Below, piece by piece: positions 8,050-15,560 of a DNA stretch of 33,473 bases (within the stretch, counting starts at the first letter, position 1; every line of letters begins with the position of its first letter). Made by a program: the position numbers and the translations under genes. The DNA lies in contig JAFMJV010000026.1 of the NCBI GenBank assembly GCA_017853275.1, positions 1-33,473 on the forward strand. Direction: 5' to 3'. Origin of the DNA: Chloroflexota bacterium (GTDB taxonomy: Bacteria; Chloroflexota; Limnocylindria; Limnocylindrales; CSP1-4). Under the pieces are notes generated by a model. The model saw only the letters and a list, made by a program, of their open reading frames with translations, ran no database searches and was not told the DNA's origin.

Positions 8050-8891
8050 CGGTCCGCCCACCGGAAGAGCCGCCGGCCGGCGGCCTTCATCACCTGGTCC
8101 GTGATCAGGCCGAGGATCCCCAGCACGATGAGGTAGCCGATGATCGTGTCCGTCTGGAGGTAGCGCTTGGCCACCGTGATCCGGTAGCCGAGGCCGGTGG
8201 TGGCCGCCACGAGCTCGGCGAGGACGATCCAGGTCCACGCCCAGCCGAGCGAGATGCGCAGCGTGTCCCAGATCCCCGGCGAGGCGGCGCGCAGGACGAT
8301 GCTGCCGAGGATCCCCCGGTCCCGCAGGCCGAGCGTACGGCCGATATCCACGAGCTCGCGCGGTGTCCGCTTCACGTTGTCCATGACGAGGAGGACCTCC
8401 TGGAAGAAGGTCCCGATGAAGACGATCGTCCACTTCTGCGGGTCGCCGATCCCGATCCAGATGATCGTGAGCGTGACGAAGCCGACGACCGGCATGTAGC
8501 GGATGAAGTCGACGAGCGGCTCGATCGCCGCCTCGGCCACGCGGTAGGTCCCGATGAGGATGCCGATCGGGACCGCGAGGAGCGTCGCGAGGACGAAGCC
8601 GATCCCGATCCGGAGGACGGAATCCCCGATATCGAGCGCGAGCGTCCCGTCCGCCCATAGCTCGCCGAGCCGCCCCACGACCGCCCCGGGGGAGGGGAGG
8701 AAGCTCTCCGGGGCGAGCCGCAGCTCCACGGCGACGATCCAGAGGAGGAGGACGAGGCCGAAGGCGGAGGCGGCGATCGCGACGTAGGCGCGCGCCGAGA
8801 TCTCCCCGAAGAGGGCAAGCGCAGGCGGGCGGCGCCGAGTGCTCGGCACCGCCCGCTCCGTGGCTCCGTCCGGGGTCGGCTCGCCGGTCAC
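8046..8891 (-). CDS. ABC transporter permease, SsuC/TauC type
   Basis: Integral membrane subunit of the importer, 281 residues with about six membrane segments; the first lies near residues 35-55. The BPD_transp_1 domain covers the C-terminal two thirds. The cytoplasmic coupling loop with the EAA-like pattern lies around the RELVDIGRTLGLRDRG stretch. The start is a GTG at 8891, 40 bases after the end of the binding-protein gene. The first 30 residues are a charged, Pro/Arg-rich cytoplasmic tail. It is a single permease gene, which suggests the pore is a homodimer. Confidence 0.9.
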   Translation of the reverse strand: MTGEPTPDGATERAVPSTRRRPPALALFGEISARAYVAIAASAFGLVLLLWIVAVELRLAPESFLPSPGAVVGRLGELWADGTLALDIGDSVLRIGIGFVLATLLAVPIGILIGTYRVAEAAIEPLVDFIRYMPVVGFVTLTIIWIGIGDPQKWTIVFIGTFFQEVLLVMDNVKRTPRELVDIGRTLGLRDRGILGSIVLRAASPGIWDTLRISLGWAWTWIVLAELVAATTGLGYRITVAKRYLQTDTIIGYLIVLGILGLITDQVMKAAGRRLFRWADR

Positions 8892-8930
8892 GCCGGCCGC
8901 CGGACCCCGCTCGTCATCCGTCGCATCCCG

Positions 8931-9947
8931 TCAGGGCGCGACCGCCTCGATCCAGGAGAGATCGATGAGCGCCGTCTCGTCGACGTCGTTCGCCATGATC
9001 CCCGCCGCGAGGGCGATCTCCTTGACGTCCGCGATCGTGCCGCCGTACTCGCCGCCCGTCATCAGCGCGTGCGCCTCCTCCAGGTCGTAGAGGTCGACAC
9101 CCGCGAAGGCGGTCGTGAGCGAGCCGACCTCGGCGCCCACCGCGGTCTCCATGATCGCCTGGCCCTCGGTCTGGTTCATGTCGTAGAAGCCGACCGCGTC
9201 GCCCCACGCGCGGAGGAGCGCCTGGATCTGGCCGGGGTGGTCCGCGAGATAGTCCGTCCGGACGGTGAAGACGTCACCGATCAGGCCCGGCCGCTCGCCG
9301 GCGGTGTAGAGGAGGCGGAGATCCGCGTTCTCGCCGAGCGCGGTCGTGATGTACGGCTCGTAGGTCACCGCGGCATCCACCTGCCCGGTGGCCACGGCGA
9401 TCGCCGCGTCACCCGCGGGGACGGGGACCTTGACGATGTCGTCGATCGTCAGGCCGTTCTGCGCGAGCGCGTAGCGAAGAAGGATGTCCGAGGTGGTCCC
9501 CTCCTCGTAGGCGACCTGCTTGCCCGCGAGGTCCGCCACGGAGCCGATCGCGGAGCTGACGATGATCGCGTCCGCTGCGTTCGACTGGTCGAGGAGGAGG
9601 ACGATCGTGAGCGGGGTCCCCTCGGAGGCGAGCCGGAGCGCCGTGTGCGTCGCGATGTTCGCGCCGTCGATCTGGCCCGAGACGAGGGCCGCGTTGATCT
9701 CGTCGTCCGTATCGAAGTTCGTGACCGTGGCATCCACGCCGTTCGCGGCGAAGAGCTCCTTCTCCGCGGCGATCCACCACGGGCCGTAGCCGATCCACGG
9801 CTCGGTCCCCATCCGGAAGGTCCCTTCCTCCACCGGGAGGGGGGACTGGGCGAGCGCGCCGCCCGCCAGCATCCCGGCCAGGCCGAGCGCGGCGATCGTG
9901 GCGACCGCGGGACGGCCGAAGCGCCGGCCCTTCGAGGCGTCGTTCAT
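8931..9947 (-). CDS. ABC substrate-binding protein, NMT1/TauA-SsuA-like
   Basis: Captures the substrate outside the membrane for the permease and ATPase encoded next. The 338-residue protein has an N-terminal Sec signal (Arg/Lys at 7-12, a hydrophobic core at 14-33, likely cut after ALA at 31-33). It then shows a two-lobe NMT1-like domain starting with GTEPWIGYGPWWIAAEKELF. Segments such as GQIDGANIA and GQVDAAVTYEPY are typical of the nitrate/sulfonate/taurine-binding family. There is no lipobox cysteine, so it is not an obvious lipoprotein. A GGAG ribosome binding site lies about 9 bases before the ATG. It is the first gene of the minus-strand operon and stands divergent from an MFS transporter. 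Confidence 0.9.
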   Translation of the reverse strand: MNDASKGRRFGRPAVATIAALGLAGMLAGGALAQSPLPVEEGTFRMGTEPWIGYGPWWIAAEKELFAANGVDATVTNFDTDDEINAALVSGQIDGANIATHTALRLASEGTPLTIVLLLDQSNAADAIIVSSAIGSVADLAGKQVAYEEGTTSDILLRYALAQNGLTIDDIVKVPVPAGDAAIAVATGQVDAAVTYEPYITTALGENADLRLLYTAGERPGLIGDVFTVRTDYLADHPGQIQALLRAWGDAVGFYDMNQTEGQAIMETAVGAEVGSLTTAFAGVDLYDLEEAHALMTGGEYGGTIADVKEIALAAGIMANDVDETALIDLSWIEAVAP

Positions 9948-10018
9948 TCGGGTGCTCCTCTGCTTCCTGGGATGTCTCGCGCACACGGGACGCGCTGCCG
10001 CCCGCCGTGCGGAGCCGA

Positions 10019-10024
10019 AGGATA
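10019..10024 (-). promoter_or_regulatory. Candidate -10 (TATCCT) for the transport/oxidation operon
   Basis: On the minus strand GGCTATCCT lies about 70 bases upstream of the binding-protein ATG. It would give a leader near 65 bases ending in a good ribosome binding site. A matching TATCCT on the plus strand lies only 18 bases away, so the two promoters overlap back to back. Confidence 0.4.
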
Positions 10025-10042
10025 GCCCACACACGCGGGCGC

Positions 10043-10048
10043 TATCCT
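10043..10048 (+). promoter_or_regulatory. Candidate -10 (TATCCT) for the MFS gene
   Basis: GCTATCCT on the plus strand lies back to back with the minus-strand TATCCT at 10019-10024. Transcription would begin near 10055, about 22 bases before the ATG at 10077. The overlap of the two promoter cores means one regulator could control both directions. Confidence 0.4.
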
Positions 10049-10076
10049 CGCCTTCCAGTCGGCCGGCTCCCGCACC

Positions 10077-11396
10077 ATGGACGGTGCCTGCGTGCGGCCG
10101 TGCGAGCACCCGAGGATCGTGCCGGACCCCGCGCCGTCTCCCGCCCGCCCCGCGCCGCCCGCGTTGCGCCGGAACCTCCTCCTCGACCTCACGGGCGCCG
10201 TCGGGCTGGGGACCACGATGGTCCTCGTCAACAGCCTCCTCCCGAGCGTCGCGCGGCGGGAGGGCCTCGAGCCCCTCGGCCTCGCCGCCCTCGCGGCGGC
10301 CCCCTTCCTCGCCAACCTCCTCGGTGTCCTCGCGGGGCGCTTCGGACCGCGGACGCCGCGCGGTCTCGGCCTCATGCGGGCGGCCGGAGCCGCGCTCCTC
10401 ATCGGGCTCGTCCTCCTCCCGATCCCCGCCTTCTTCGAGGTGATCGCCTTCGCCTTCTGGCTGACGATCGCCTTCGGCATCCCGATGCAGCACCGGATCT
10501 GGGCCGCGATCTACCCCGTCCGCCGGCGCGGGCGCTACCTCGGGGTCATCACCACCGGGCGGACGGCCGCCGCCGCGGTCGCCGCCCTTGCCGGGGGCCT
10601 GATCGCGGACCGGATCGGGGGCCTTGGTGCGATCGCCATCGGCGGCGGGATCGGCGTGATGTGCGGGCTGATCGGCGGCGGGATCCGCGCCTCGCTCGCC
10701 GAGAGTGGCGGGAGCTTCGCGGTCCGCGAGACGTGGCGCGCCTGGCAGGAGGTCCCCGCGCTCCGGCGGGTCGGCTGGGCGCAGGTCTTCTACGGTGGCG
10801 GGCTGATCGCCGCGGGCCCCCTCTACGCGCTCGTCCAGGTCGACCGCCTCGACCTCACGCTCGCCCAGGTCGGCTCGGTCGGCGTCGTGGGGGCGCTCGC
10901 CGCGACCTTCTCCAGCCTCGCCTGGGGCGCCCTCTCCGAGCGCCGCGGCGGGCTCGGGATCATCCAGCTCGGCACGATGCTCGGCGCGGCCTCGATCGTC
11001 CTCTGGGCGGTCGCCCCATCGATCGCCTTCCTGTGGGCCGGGGCCGCCCTCGCCGGCCTCGCGAACGCCGCGATGGAGACCGGCTGGCCGAGCCTCGTGG
11101 CGGAGCACACCTCCCTCGCCGACCGGGCGAAGGCGGTCGCCGGGCTGAACGCGCTCACCGGCGCCCGGGGGCTCGTCGCCCCCTTCGTCGCGCCGCTCCT
11201 CGTCCAGGCCGGGATCCTCGGTGTCGAGGCGGCGCTCCTCCTGTGCGCGGTCGCCACCGCGCTCGGCGCCCTCCTCTACAGCGGGATGCGTCCGAGCGGC
11301 GAGGTCCGGCCCTGGCTCTCCCGGGTGGACGCGGGGGCGCAGCGCGGGATGCGCCGCGCCCGCTCCCTCCTTCCCCCGGCTCCCGGCCGCCGCTGA
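10077..11396 (+). CDS. MFS transporter
   Basis: A major facilitator protein of up to 439 residues with 10-12 hydrophobic segments, split by a charged loop near residues 200-225. It resembles the MFS_1 group. The cytoplasmic loop between helices 2 and 3 carries AGRFGPRTPRGLG, a weak form of the family's G-x3-D-R-x-G-R-R motif. The N terminus is uncertain: the ATG at 10077 has no clear ribosome binding site, while a GTG at 10119 has GAGG at 10112-10115 and would remove a Cys/Pro-rich tail that looks non-functional. It is divergent from the ABC importer and followed after 31 bases by a hydroxyacid dehydrogenase with its own promoter. The substrate is unknown; an exporter or sugar/acid permease are both possible. 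Confidence 0.82.
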   Translation: MDGACVRPCEHPRIVPDPAPSPARPAPPALRRNLLLDLTGAVGLGTTMVLVNSLLPSVARREGLEPLGLAALAAAPFLANLLGVLAGRFGPRTPRGLGLMRAAGAALLIGLVLLPIPAFFEVIAFAFWLTIAFGIPMQHRIWAAIYPVRRRGRYLGVITTGRTAAAAVAALAGGLIADRIGGLGAIAIGGGIGVMCGLIGGGIRASLAESGGSFAVRETWRAWQEVPALRRVGWAQVFYGGGLIAAGPLYALVQVDRLDLTLAQVGSVGVVGALAATFSSLAWGALSERRGGLGIIQLGTMLGAASIVLWAVAPSIAFLWAGAALAGLANAAMETGWPSLVAEHTSLADRAKAVAGLNALTGARGLVAPFVAPLLVQAGILGVEAALLLCAVATALGALLYSGMRPSGEVRPWLSRVDAGAQRGMRRARSLLPPAPGRR

Positions 11397-11421
11397 CCGG
11401 GCGCACCCGGTCCGCTACCCT
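11393..11421 (+). promoter_or_regulatory. Leaderless-type promoter of the hydroxyacid dehydrogenase
   Basis: CTGACC (11393-11398), a 17-base spacer and TACCCT (11416-11421) are followed by six bases and then the ATG at 11428. The -35 matches TTGACA at four of six positions and overlaps the stop codon of the MFS gene. The spacing puts the transcription start at the start codon. This is the best-formed example of the leaderless arrangement in the window. Confidence 0.5.
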
Positions 11422-11427
11422 CCGCGC

Positions 11428-12447
11428 ATGCCCGCCACCGACCGCCCCCGGATCCTCGTCTGCCGCCCCGTCCCCGGCGAGGCGCTCGATCGTCTGCGCA
11501 CGATCGCGGAGGTGGAGGTCTGGCCGGGTCCGCGCCCGGCACCCCGCCCGGAGCTCCTCCGCCTCGTCGCGGGCCGCAGCGGCCTCCTCGTCGTGGGAGA
11601 CCGGGTGGACGAGGAGCTCCTCGATGCCGCAGGGCCCGGCCTGCGCGGGATCGCCCAGTTCGGGGTCGGCTACGACAACGTGGACGTGGCCGCCTGCACG
11701 CGGCGCGGGATCCCGGCCGGGAACACGCCGGACGTCCTCTCCGGCACCACGGCCGAGATCGCCTGGGCGCTCATGCTCGCCGCCGCGCGCCGGATCACGG
11801 AGGCGGAGCGCTACCTGCGCGCCGGGCGCTGGGCGACCGGCGGCTTCGGTGACCTGATGGGCGTGGACGTCGGTGGGGCGACGCTCGGGATCGTGGGGAT
11901 GGGCCGGATCGGGCAGGAGGTCGCGCGGCGGGCGCTCGGCTTCCGGATGACCGTCCTCTACCACCAGCGCCGCCGCCTCGATCCCGCGCTCGAGCGCGAG
12001 CTGAACGCGACCTTCGTCCCCTTTCCCGACCTCCTCGCCCGCTCCGACTTCGTCACGATCCACGCCCCCGCCACGCCCGAGACGCGCCGGCTGATGGATG
12101 CGCAGGCCTTCGCGCAGACGAAGCCCGGCGCGATCCTCGTGAACACCTCGCGGGGCACGCTCGTGGACCAGGAGGCGCTCCTCGCCGCGCTGGATGCCGG
12201 GCGGATCCGGGCCGCCGCGCTGGACGTCACGGACCCCGAGCCGCTCCCCGCCGATCACCCGCTCGTGGGCCGGGACGACGTCATCGTCATCCCCCACATC
12301 GGGTCCGCCACCCACGCCACCCGGGCGCGGATGACCGAGCTGTGCGTCCGGAACCTGGAGGCGGCGCTGCGCGGCGAGCGGATGCCCACGGTCATCGACC
12401 CCGGCGTCTATGACCGGCCGGCAGGCGCGGGAGGCAGCGCCGGATGA
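11428..12447 (+). CDS. D-isomer-specific 2-hydroxyacid dehydrogenase
   Basis: Interconverts a D-2-hydroxy acid and a 2-oxo acid with NAD(P); glyoxylate/hydroxypyruvate reductase and phosphoglycerate-dehydrogenase-like enzymes belong here. The 339-residue protein has the nucleotide motif GMGRIG (G157, G159, G162) and the catalytic Arg242 (NTSRG), Glu271 (DPEP) and His290 (PHIG). It lacks a C-terminal ACT domain, so it is not a full-length serine-pathway SerA. The ATG at 11428 follows a TACCCT box by six bases and has no ribosome binding site, as expected for a leaderless message. Its stop overlaps the kinase start (ATGA), so the two are coupled. Its enantiomer preference would complement the L-specific FMN oxidase encoded at 2959-4050, though no link is proven. 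Confidence 0.88.
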   Translation: MPATDRPRILVCRPVPGEALDRLRTIAEVEVWPGPRPAPRPELLRLVAGRSGLLVVGDRVDEELLDAAGPGLRGIAQFGVGYDNVDVAACTRRGIPAGNTPDVLSGTTAEIAWALMLAAARRITEAERYLRAGRWATGGFGDLMGVDVGGATLGIVGMGRIGQEVARRALGFRMTVLYHQRRRLDPALERELNATFVPFPDLLARSDFVTIHAPATPETRRLMDAQAFAQTKPGAILVNTSRGTLVDQEALLAALDAGRIRAAALDVTDPEPLPADHPLVGRDDVIVIPHIGSATHATRARMTELCVRNLEAALRGERMPTVIDPGVYDRPAGAGGSAG

Positions 12448-13940
12448 GCGGACGCTACGTCCTCGGGATCGATACCTCCACGACCTCGACGAAGGCGATC
12501 CTCGTGGACGCCGCCGGCCGTGTCGCCGGCGAGGCGAGCGCCACCTACGACGCCGATTCGCCGCGGCCGCTCTGGAGCGAGCAGGACCCCCGGCTCTGGT
12601 GGCGGGCGACCGGCGAGGCGATCCGCGGTGTCCTCGCCCGGACCGGGGCGCATCCGGACGAGGTGGCCGCGGTCGGGATCGACGGGCAGATGCACGGGAT
12701 GACCCTCTTCGATGCGGCGGGCGAGGTCCTCCGGCCGGCGATCCTGTGGAACGACCAGCGGACCGCCGCGGAGTGCGACGAGATCCGCACCCGGGTCGGG
12801 CGGGAGCGGCTCATCCGGATCGCCGGGAACGAGGCGATCGCGGGGCTCACCGCGCCCAAGCTCCTCTGGGTCCGGAACCACGAGCCGGAGATCTGGGCGC
12901 GGGTGGCGCGCGTCCTCCTCCCCAAGGACGCCGTCCGCTGGTGGCTCACCGGGGACGCCGCGAGCGACGTCTCGGACGCGTCGGGGATGCTCCTCCTCGA
13001 TCACCGGAAGCGGGACTGGTCCCCCGAGCTCCTCGATGCCCTGGAGATCCCCCGCGCCTGGCTGCCGCGCCTTGCGGAAGGGCCGGAGGTGACCGGGGTC
13101 GTGAGCGCGGCGGGCGCCGCCGCCACCGGCCTGCGCGCGGGGACGCCCGTCGTCGGCGGGGGTGGCGACCAGGCCGCGAACGCGGTCGGCCTCGGCGTCG
13201 TGGATCCCGGGCCCCTCGCCCTCTCCCTCGGCACCTCGGGGGTCGTCTTCGCCGCCACGGATGCCCCGGTCCATGCCGCGGACGGCTGGCTCCATGCCTT
13301 CTGTCACGCCGTCCCGGAGCGCTGGCACCTGATGGGCGTGATGCTCTCGGCCGCGGGGAGCCTGCGCTGGCTCCACGACGCGATCGCCCCGGAGGCTTCC
13401 TTCGAGACGCTCGTGGCGGAGGCCGCCGCCGTCCCGCCCGGCGCGGAGGGGCTCCTCTTCGCCCCCTATCTCTCCGGCGAGCGCCACCCGCACACCGACC
13501 CGCGGATCCGCGGCGCCTTCGTGGGGCTCACCCTCCGCCACGGCCGCGGCCACCTCGTCCGGGCCGTCCTGGAAGGGGTCGCCTTCGGGCTGCGCGACAT
13601 GCTCGACCAGCTGCGCGCCACCGGCGCCCCGGTCACCTCCGCCCGGATGTCCGGCGGCGGGACGCGCTCGGATACCTGGCGGGGGATCCTCGCGGATGTC
13701 CTGGACGTCCCGCTCATGGGCGTCGCCACGGCGGAGGGGGCCGCCTTCGGGGCCGCGGTCCTCGCGGCGACCGGGGCCGGCTGGTATCCGGATGTCGCCG
13801 CCGCGAGCGCCGCGATGGTCCATCCCGTCGATGCCGCGGAGCCGGGGCCGGACGCGCCCCGCTACGCGGAGCTGCATGCGATCTTCCGCGACCTCTATCC
13901 GTCGCTGCGGGAGGTCTCCTACCGTCTCGGAGAGGAGTGA
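12444..13940 (+). CDS. FGGY-family carbohydrate kinase, xylulokinase-like
   Basis: Phosphorylates a sugar, most likely D-xylulose or a related ketose, with ATP. The 498-residue protein has the ATP-binding LGIDTSTTSTK at 7-17, the xylulokinase signature GQMHG at 81-85 (Met83, His84), the catalytic Asp242 in GGGGDQAANAVG, and YLSGERHPHTD in the C-terminal lobe. These features match XylB better than glycerol kinase or ribulokinase. No xylose isomerase is nearby, so the ketose must come from another route. It overlaps the preceding dehydrogenase by four bases and ends five bases before a mutarotase-like gene, giving a three-gene sugar module. The family assignment is strong and the substrate moderate. 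Confidence 0.85.
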   Translation: MSGRYVLGIDTSTTSTKAILVDAAGRVAGEASATYDADSPRPLWSEQDPRLWWRATGEAIRGVLARTGAHPDEVAAVGIDGQMHGMTLFDAAGEVLRPAILWNDQRTAAECDEIRTRVGRERLIRIAGNEAIAGLTAPKLLWVRNHEPEIWARVARVLLPKDAVRWWLTGDAASDVSDASGMLLLDHRKRDWSPELLDALEIPRAWLPRLAEGPEVTGVVSAAGAAATGLRAGTPVVGGGGDQAANAVGLGVVDPGPLALSLGTSGVVFAATDAPVHAADGWLHAFCHAVPERWHLMGVMLSAAGSLRWLHDAIAPEASFETLVAEAAAVPPGAEGLLFAPYLSGERHPHTDPRIRGAFVGLTLRHGRGHLVRAVLEGVAFGLRDMLDQLRATGAPVTSARMSGGGTRSDTWRGILADVLDVPLMGVATAEGAAFGAAVLAATGAGWYPDVAAASAAMVHPVDAAEPGPDAPRYAELHAIFRDLYPSLREVSYRLGEE

Positions 13941-13945
13941 GGACG

Positions 13946-14857
13946 ATGCCCGAGGTCACGATCACCCCCGCACGCGCCCAGGGGATCGAGGGGTTGCGGA
14001 TCGCCGGGGAGGGGCTCGCGGTCACGGTCACCACGGCCTGCGGACCGCGGATCCTCGCGCTGGAAGGCCCGGATGGCCGGAACCTCCTCGCGGAGCTCCC
14101 GGACCTGCGCATCGAGATCCCGGGCCTCCCGCCCTACCCCCTCCGCGGCGGCCACCGGCTCTGGAACACGCCGGAGATCCCGGCGATCGCCTACCGCCCG
14201 GACGATGCCCCGGTCACGGTCACCGAGGTCCCCGGTGGGGTCGACCTCCAGGGTGCCGCCGACCCCGTCCAGGGGGTCGCCAAGCGGATCCGCGTCGTCA
14301 TCGCGGATGGTGCCGTCCACGTGGAGCACGAGATCCGGAACACGAGCGATGCGCCGCTCGAGACCGCTCCGTGGGCGATCACCCAGGTCCCGCCGCGGGG
14401 CGAGGTGTGGATCCCGGTCGGGATGGGGGACCGCTTCGGGAAGTGGCTGCCGAACCGCGCGATCGTCCTCTGGCCCTACAGCTCCGTGGCGGACCCGCGG
14501 CTCACCCTCGGTGATGACATCGTCGTCGTCCGCGGGGTGGCGGGTGCCACCGGCCGGGTGAAGGTGGGGACGCAGCGCTCCCGCGGCTGGATCGCGTGGC
14601 GCGACGGCGGGACGCTCCTCCTCGTGGAGGCCGCGGAGGAGGAGGGGAGCTTCGGCGACATGGGCGCCTCCACCCAGTGCTACTCCTGCGGCGACTTCGT
14701 GGAGCTCGAGACGCTCGGGCCGGTCGTCACCCTCGCGCCGGGCGAGCGGACGCTCCACCGGCTGCGCTGGCGGATCCTCCCCGTCGATCCCGCGACGCCC
14801 GCCGCGCAGGCCGCGGCCGCGCTCGGGCTGGGCTCCGGGGTGCCCCTCTCGGACTGA
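13946..14857 (+). CDS. Mutarotase-like beta-sandwich protein (DUF4380-type)
   Basis: A 303-residue protein with the layout of aldose-1-epimerase-like beta-sandwiches. The segment CGPRILAL near residue 32 and GDFVELETLGPVVTLAPGE at about 249-267 resemble DUF4380/galactose-mutarotase-like proteins. No signal peptide or membrane segment is seen, so it is cytoplasmic. It may interconvert anomers of the sugar used by the coupled kinase and dehydrogenase, but no catalytic activity has been shown for this group to my knowledge. The ATG at 13946 follows AGAGGAGTGAGG, a strong ribosome binding site that overlaps the stop of the kinase gene. It is the last gene of the module and faces the universal stress gene. 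Confidence 0.7.
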   Translation: MPEVTITPARAQGIEGLRIAGEGLAVTVTTACGPRILALEGPDGRNLLAELPDLRIEIPGLPPYPLRGGHRLWNTPEIPAIAYRPDDAPVTVTEVPGGVDLQGAADPVQGVAKRIRVVIADGAVHVEHEIRNTSDAPLETAPWAITQVPPRGEVWIPVGMGDRFGKWLPNRAIVLWPYSSVADPRLTLGDDIVVVRGVAGATGRVKVGTQRSRGWIAWRDGGTLLLVEAAEEEGSFGDMGASTQCYSCGDFVELETLGPVVTLAPGERTLHRLRWRILPVDPATPAAQAAAALGLGSGVPLSD

Positions 14858-14858
14858 G

Positions 14859-14877
14859 CGGCCGGGCCGGGCGGCCG
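14859..14877. terminator. Possible hairpin between converging genes
   Basis: CGGCCG (14859-14864) can pair with CGGCCG (14872-14877) around a seven-base loop, in the 26-base gap between the mutarotase-like gene and the universal stress gene. There is no U-tract. G+C-rich hairpins are common by chance at this composition, so this is tentative. Confidence 0.3.
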
Positions 14878-14883
14878 TCCGGC

Positions 14884-15342
14884 CTAGTCGCGCTCCCGGC
14901 TGCTGCGCACCACGAGGACCGGGACCGGCGCATTCCGGATCACCTGGTCCGAGGTGCTGCCGCCAAGGAGGCGGCCCATCCCGCCGCGGGCGGCCGTCCC
15001 CACGACGATGACGTCCGCGCCCTCCGATTCGGCGGCCGCGAGGATCGCATCCGCGGGCTCGCCCTCCCAGATCAGGGAGCGGGCCTCCAGGCCCCACTCC
15101 GTCGCGTGATCGAGCACGGTGTCGATCCGCTCCTGTGCCTCGTCGATCTCGTCCTCGTCCTCCGACGAGGACCGGCGACTTGGCCCCTCGTCATCCTCCG
15201 CCGCCTCGTCGGTCGTCCCCTCGGGAACGACGGTGAGCACGAGCAGGCGGGCGCCCGTGTCATGAGCCAGGTCCAGGGCTGCCTCGACGGCCGGATCGTC
15301 CGAGCCGTCGGTCGCCACGAGGACCGTCTGGAAGCGTGTCAT
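14884..15342 (-). CDS. Universal stress protein (UspA family) with acidic insertion
   Basis: A single-domain Usp of 152 residues. It begins with the typical VLVATDGSDD strand-loop (7-16) and carries the nucleotide-binding region GTAARGGMGRLLGGST at 115-130. This follows the ATP-binding G-x2-G-x9-G-S/T pattern except that the second Gly is Ala118. Residues about 43-68 are an unusual Asp/Glu/Ser-rich stretch placed after the second strand, where family members usually have a short helix-leading loop. The ATG at 15342 has GAGGAG seven bases upstream. Usp proteins respond to starvation and stress; the precise role here is unknown. It is divergent from corA. Confidence 0.88.
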   Translation of the reverse strand: MTRFQTVLVATDGSDDPAVEAALDLAHDTGARLLVLTVVPEGTTDEAAEDDEGPSRRSSSEDEDEIDEAQERIDTVLDHATEWGLEARSLIWEGEPADAILAAAESEGADVIVVGTAARGGMGRLLGGSTSDQVIRNAPVPVLVVRSSRERD

Positions 15343-15395
15343 CGTCTCCTCGCTGGGCGGGTCCGCCGGAGCCGGCGGGTCCTCGCGCAGAGCGC

Positions 15396-15424
15396 ATTCT
15401 CGCCGCTTCGCGCCCGCGCGTCGA
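15396..15424 (-). promoter_or_regulatory. Candidate sigma70-like promoter of the universal stress gene
   Basis: On the minus strand TCGACG (15424-15419), a 17-base spacer and GAGAAT (15401-15396) resemble -35 and -10 elements, each matching consensus at four of six positions. The leader would be about 45 bases and ends in GAGGAGACG before the ATG. Confidence 0.3.
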
Positions 15425-15490
15425 GACGGTTCCCGCGGGACCGCCTCCGCGCCCCTTCGTAGCGCCTGTACGCGCTCGCGCGGCGAGGAG

Positions 15491-15496
15491 TACCAT
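15491..15496 (+). promoter_or_regulatory. Candidate -10 (TACCAT) for corA
   Basis: GAGTACCATCC resembles the TACCAT context found before the LLM oxidoreductase gene (minus strand, 29275-29280). It would give a leader of about 58 bases before the ATG at 15561. A weak TGTACG lies 18 bases upstream as a possible -35. Confidence 0.3.
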
Positions 15497-15560
15497 CCGG
15501 ACCGACCTCCTCCCTCGCGGAGCCGCGTCGCAACCCGTCCCGCGGAGCACAGACGGACCG

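Larger units (their letters stand above)
15343..15560. other. Divergent intergenic region between usp and corA
   Basis: The longest non-coding stretch in the window, 218 bases. It holds the promoter-like elements described for both directions, a 10-base perfect palindrome TCCCGCGGGA at 15431-15440 that could be an operator, and a CCGCCG/CGGCGG inverted repeat near 15364-15379. The frame of corA stays open through it, but residues encoded there look like low-complexity high-GC translation rather than protein. Confidence 0.4.

Noticed and set aside
12410-14857. An 815-codon frame reading through the kinase gene into the mutarotase-like gene
   Set aside because: The first 512 codons are an out-of-frame shadow of the xylulokinase-like gene; the real gene begins at the ATG at 13946 with a strong ribosome binding site.
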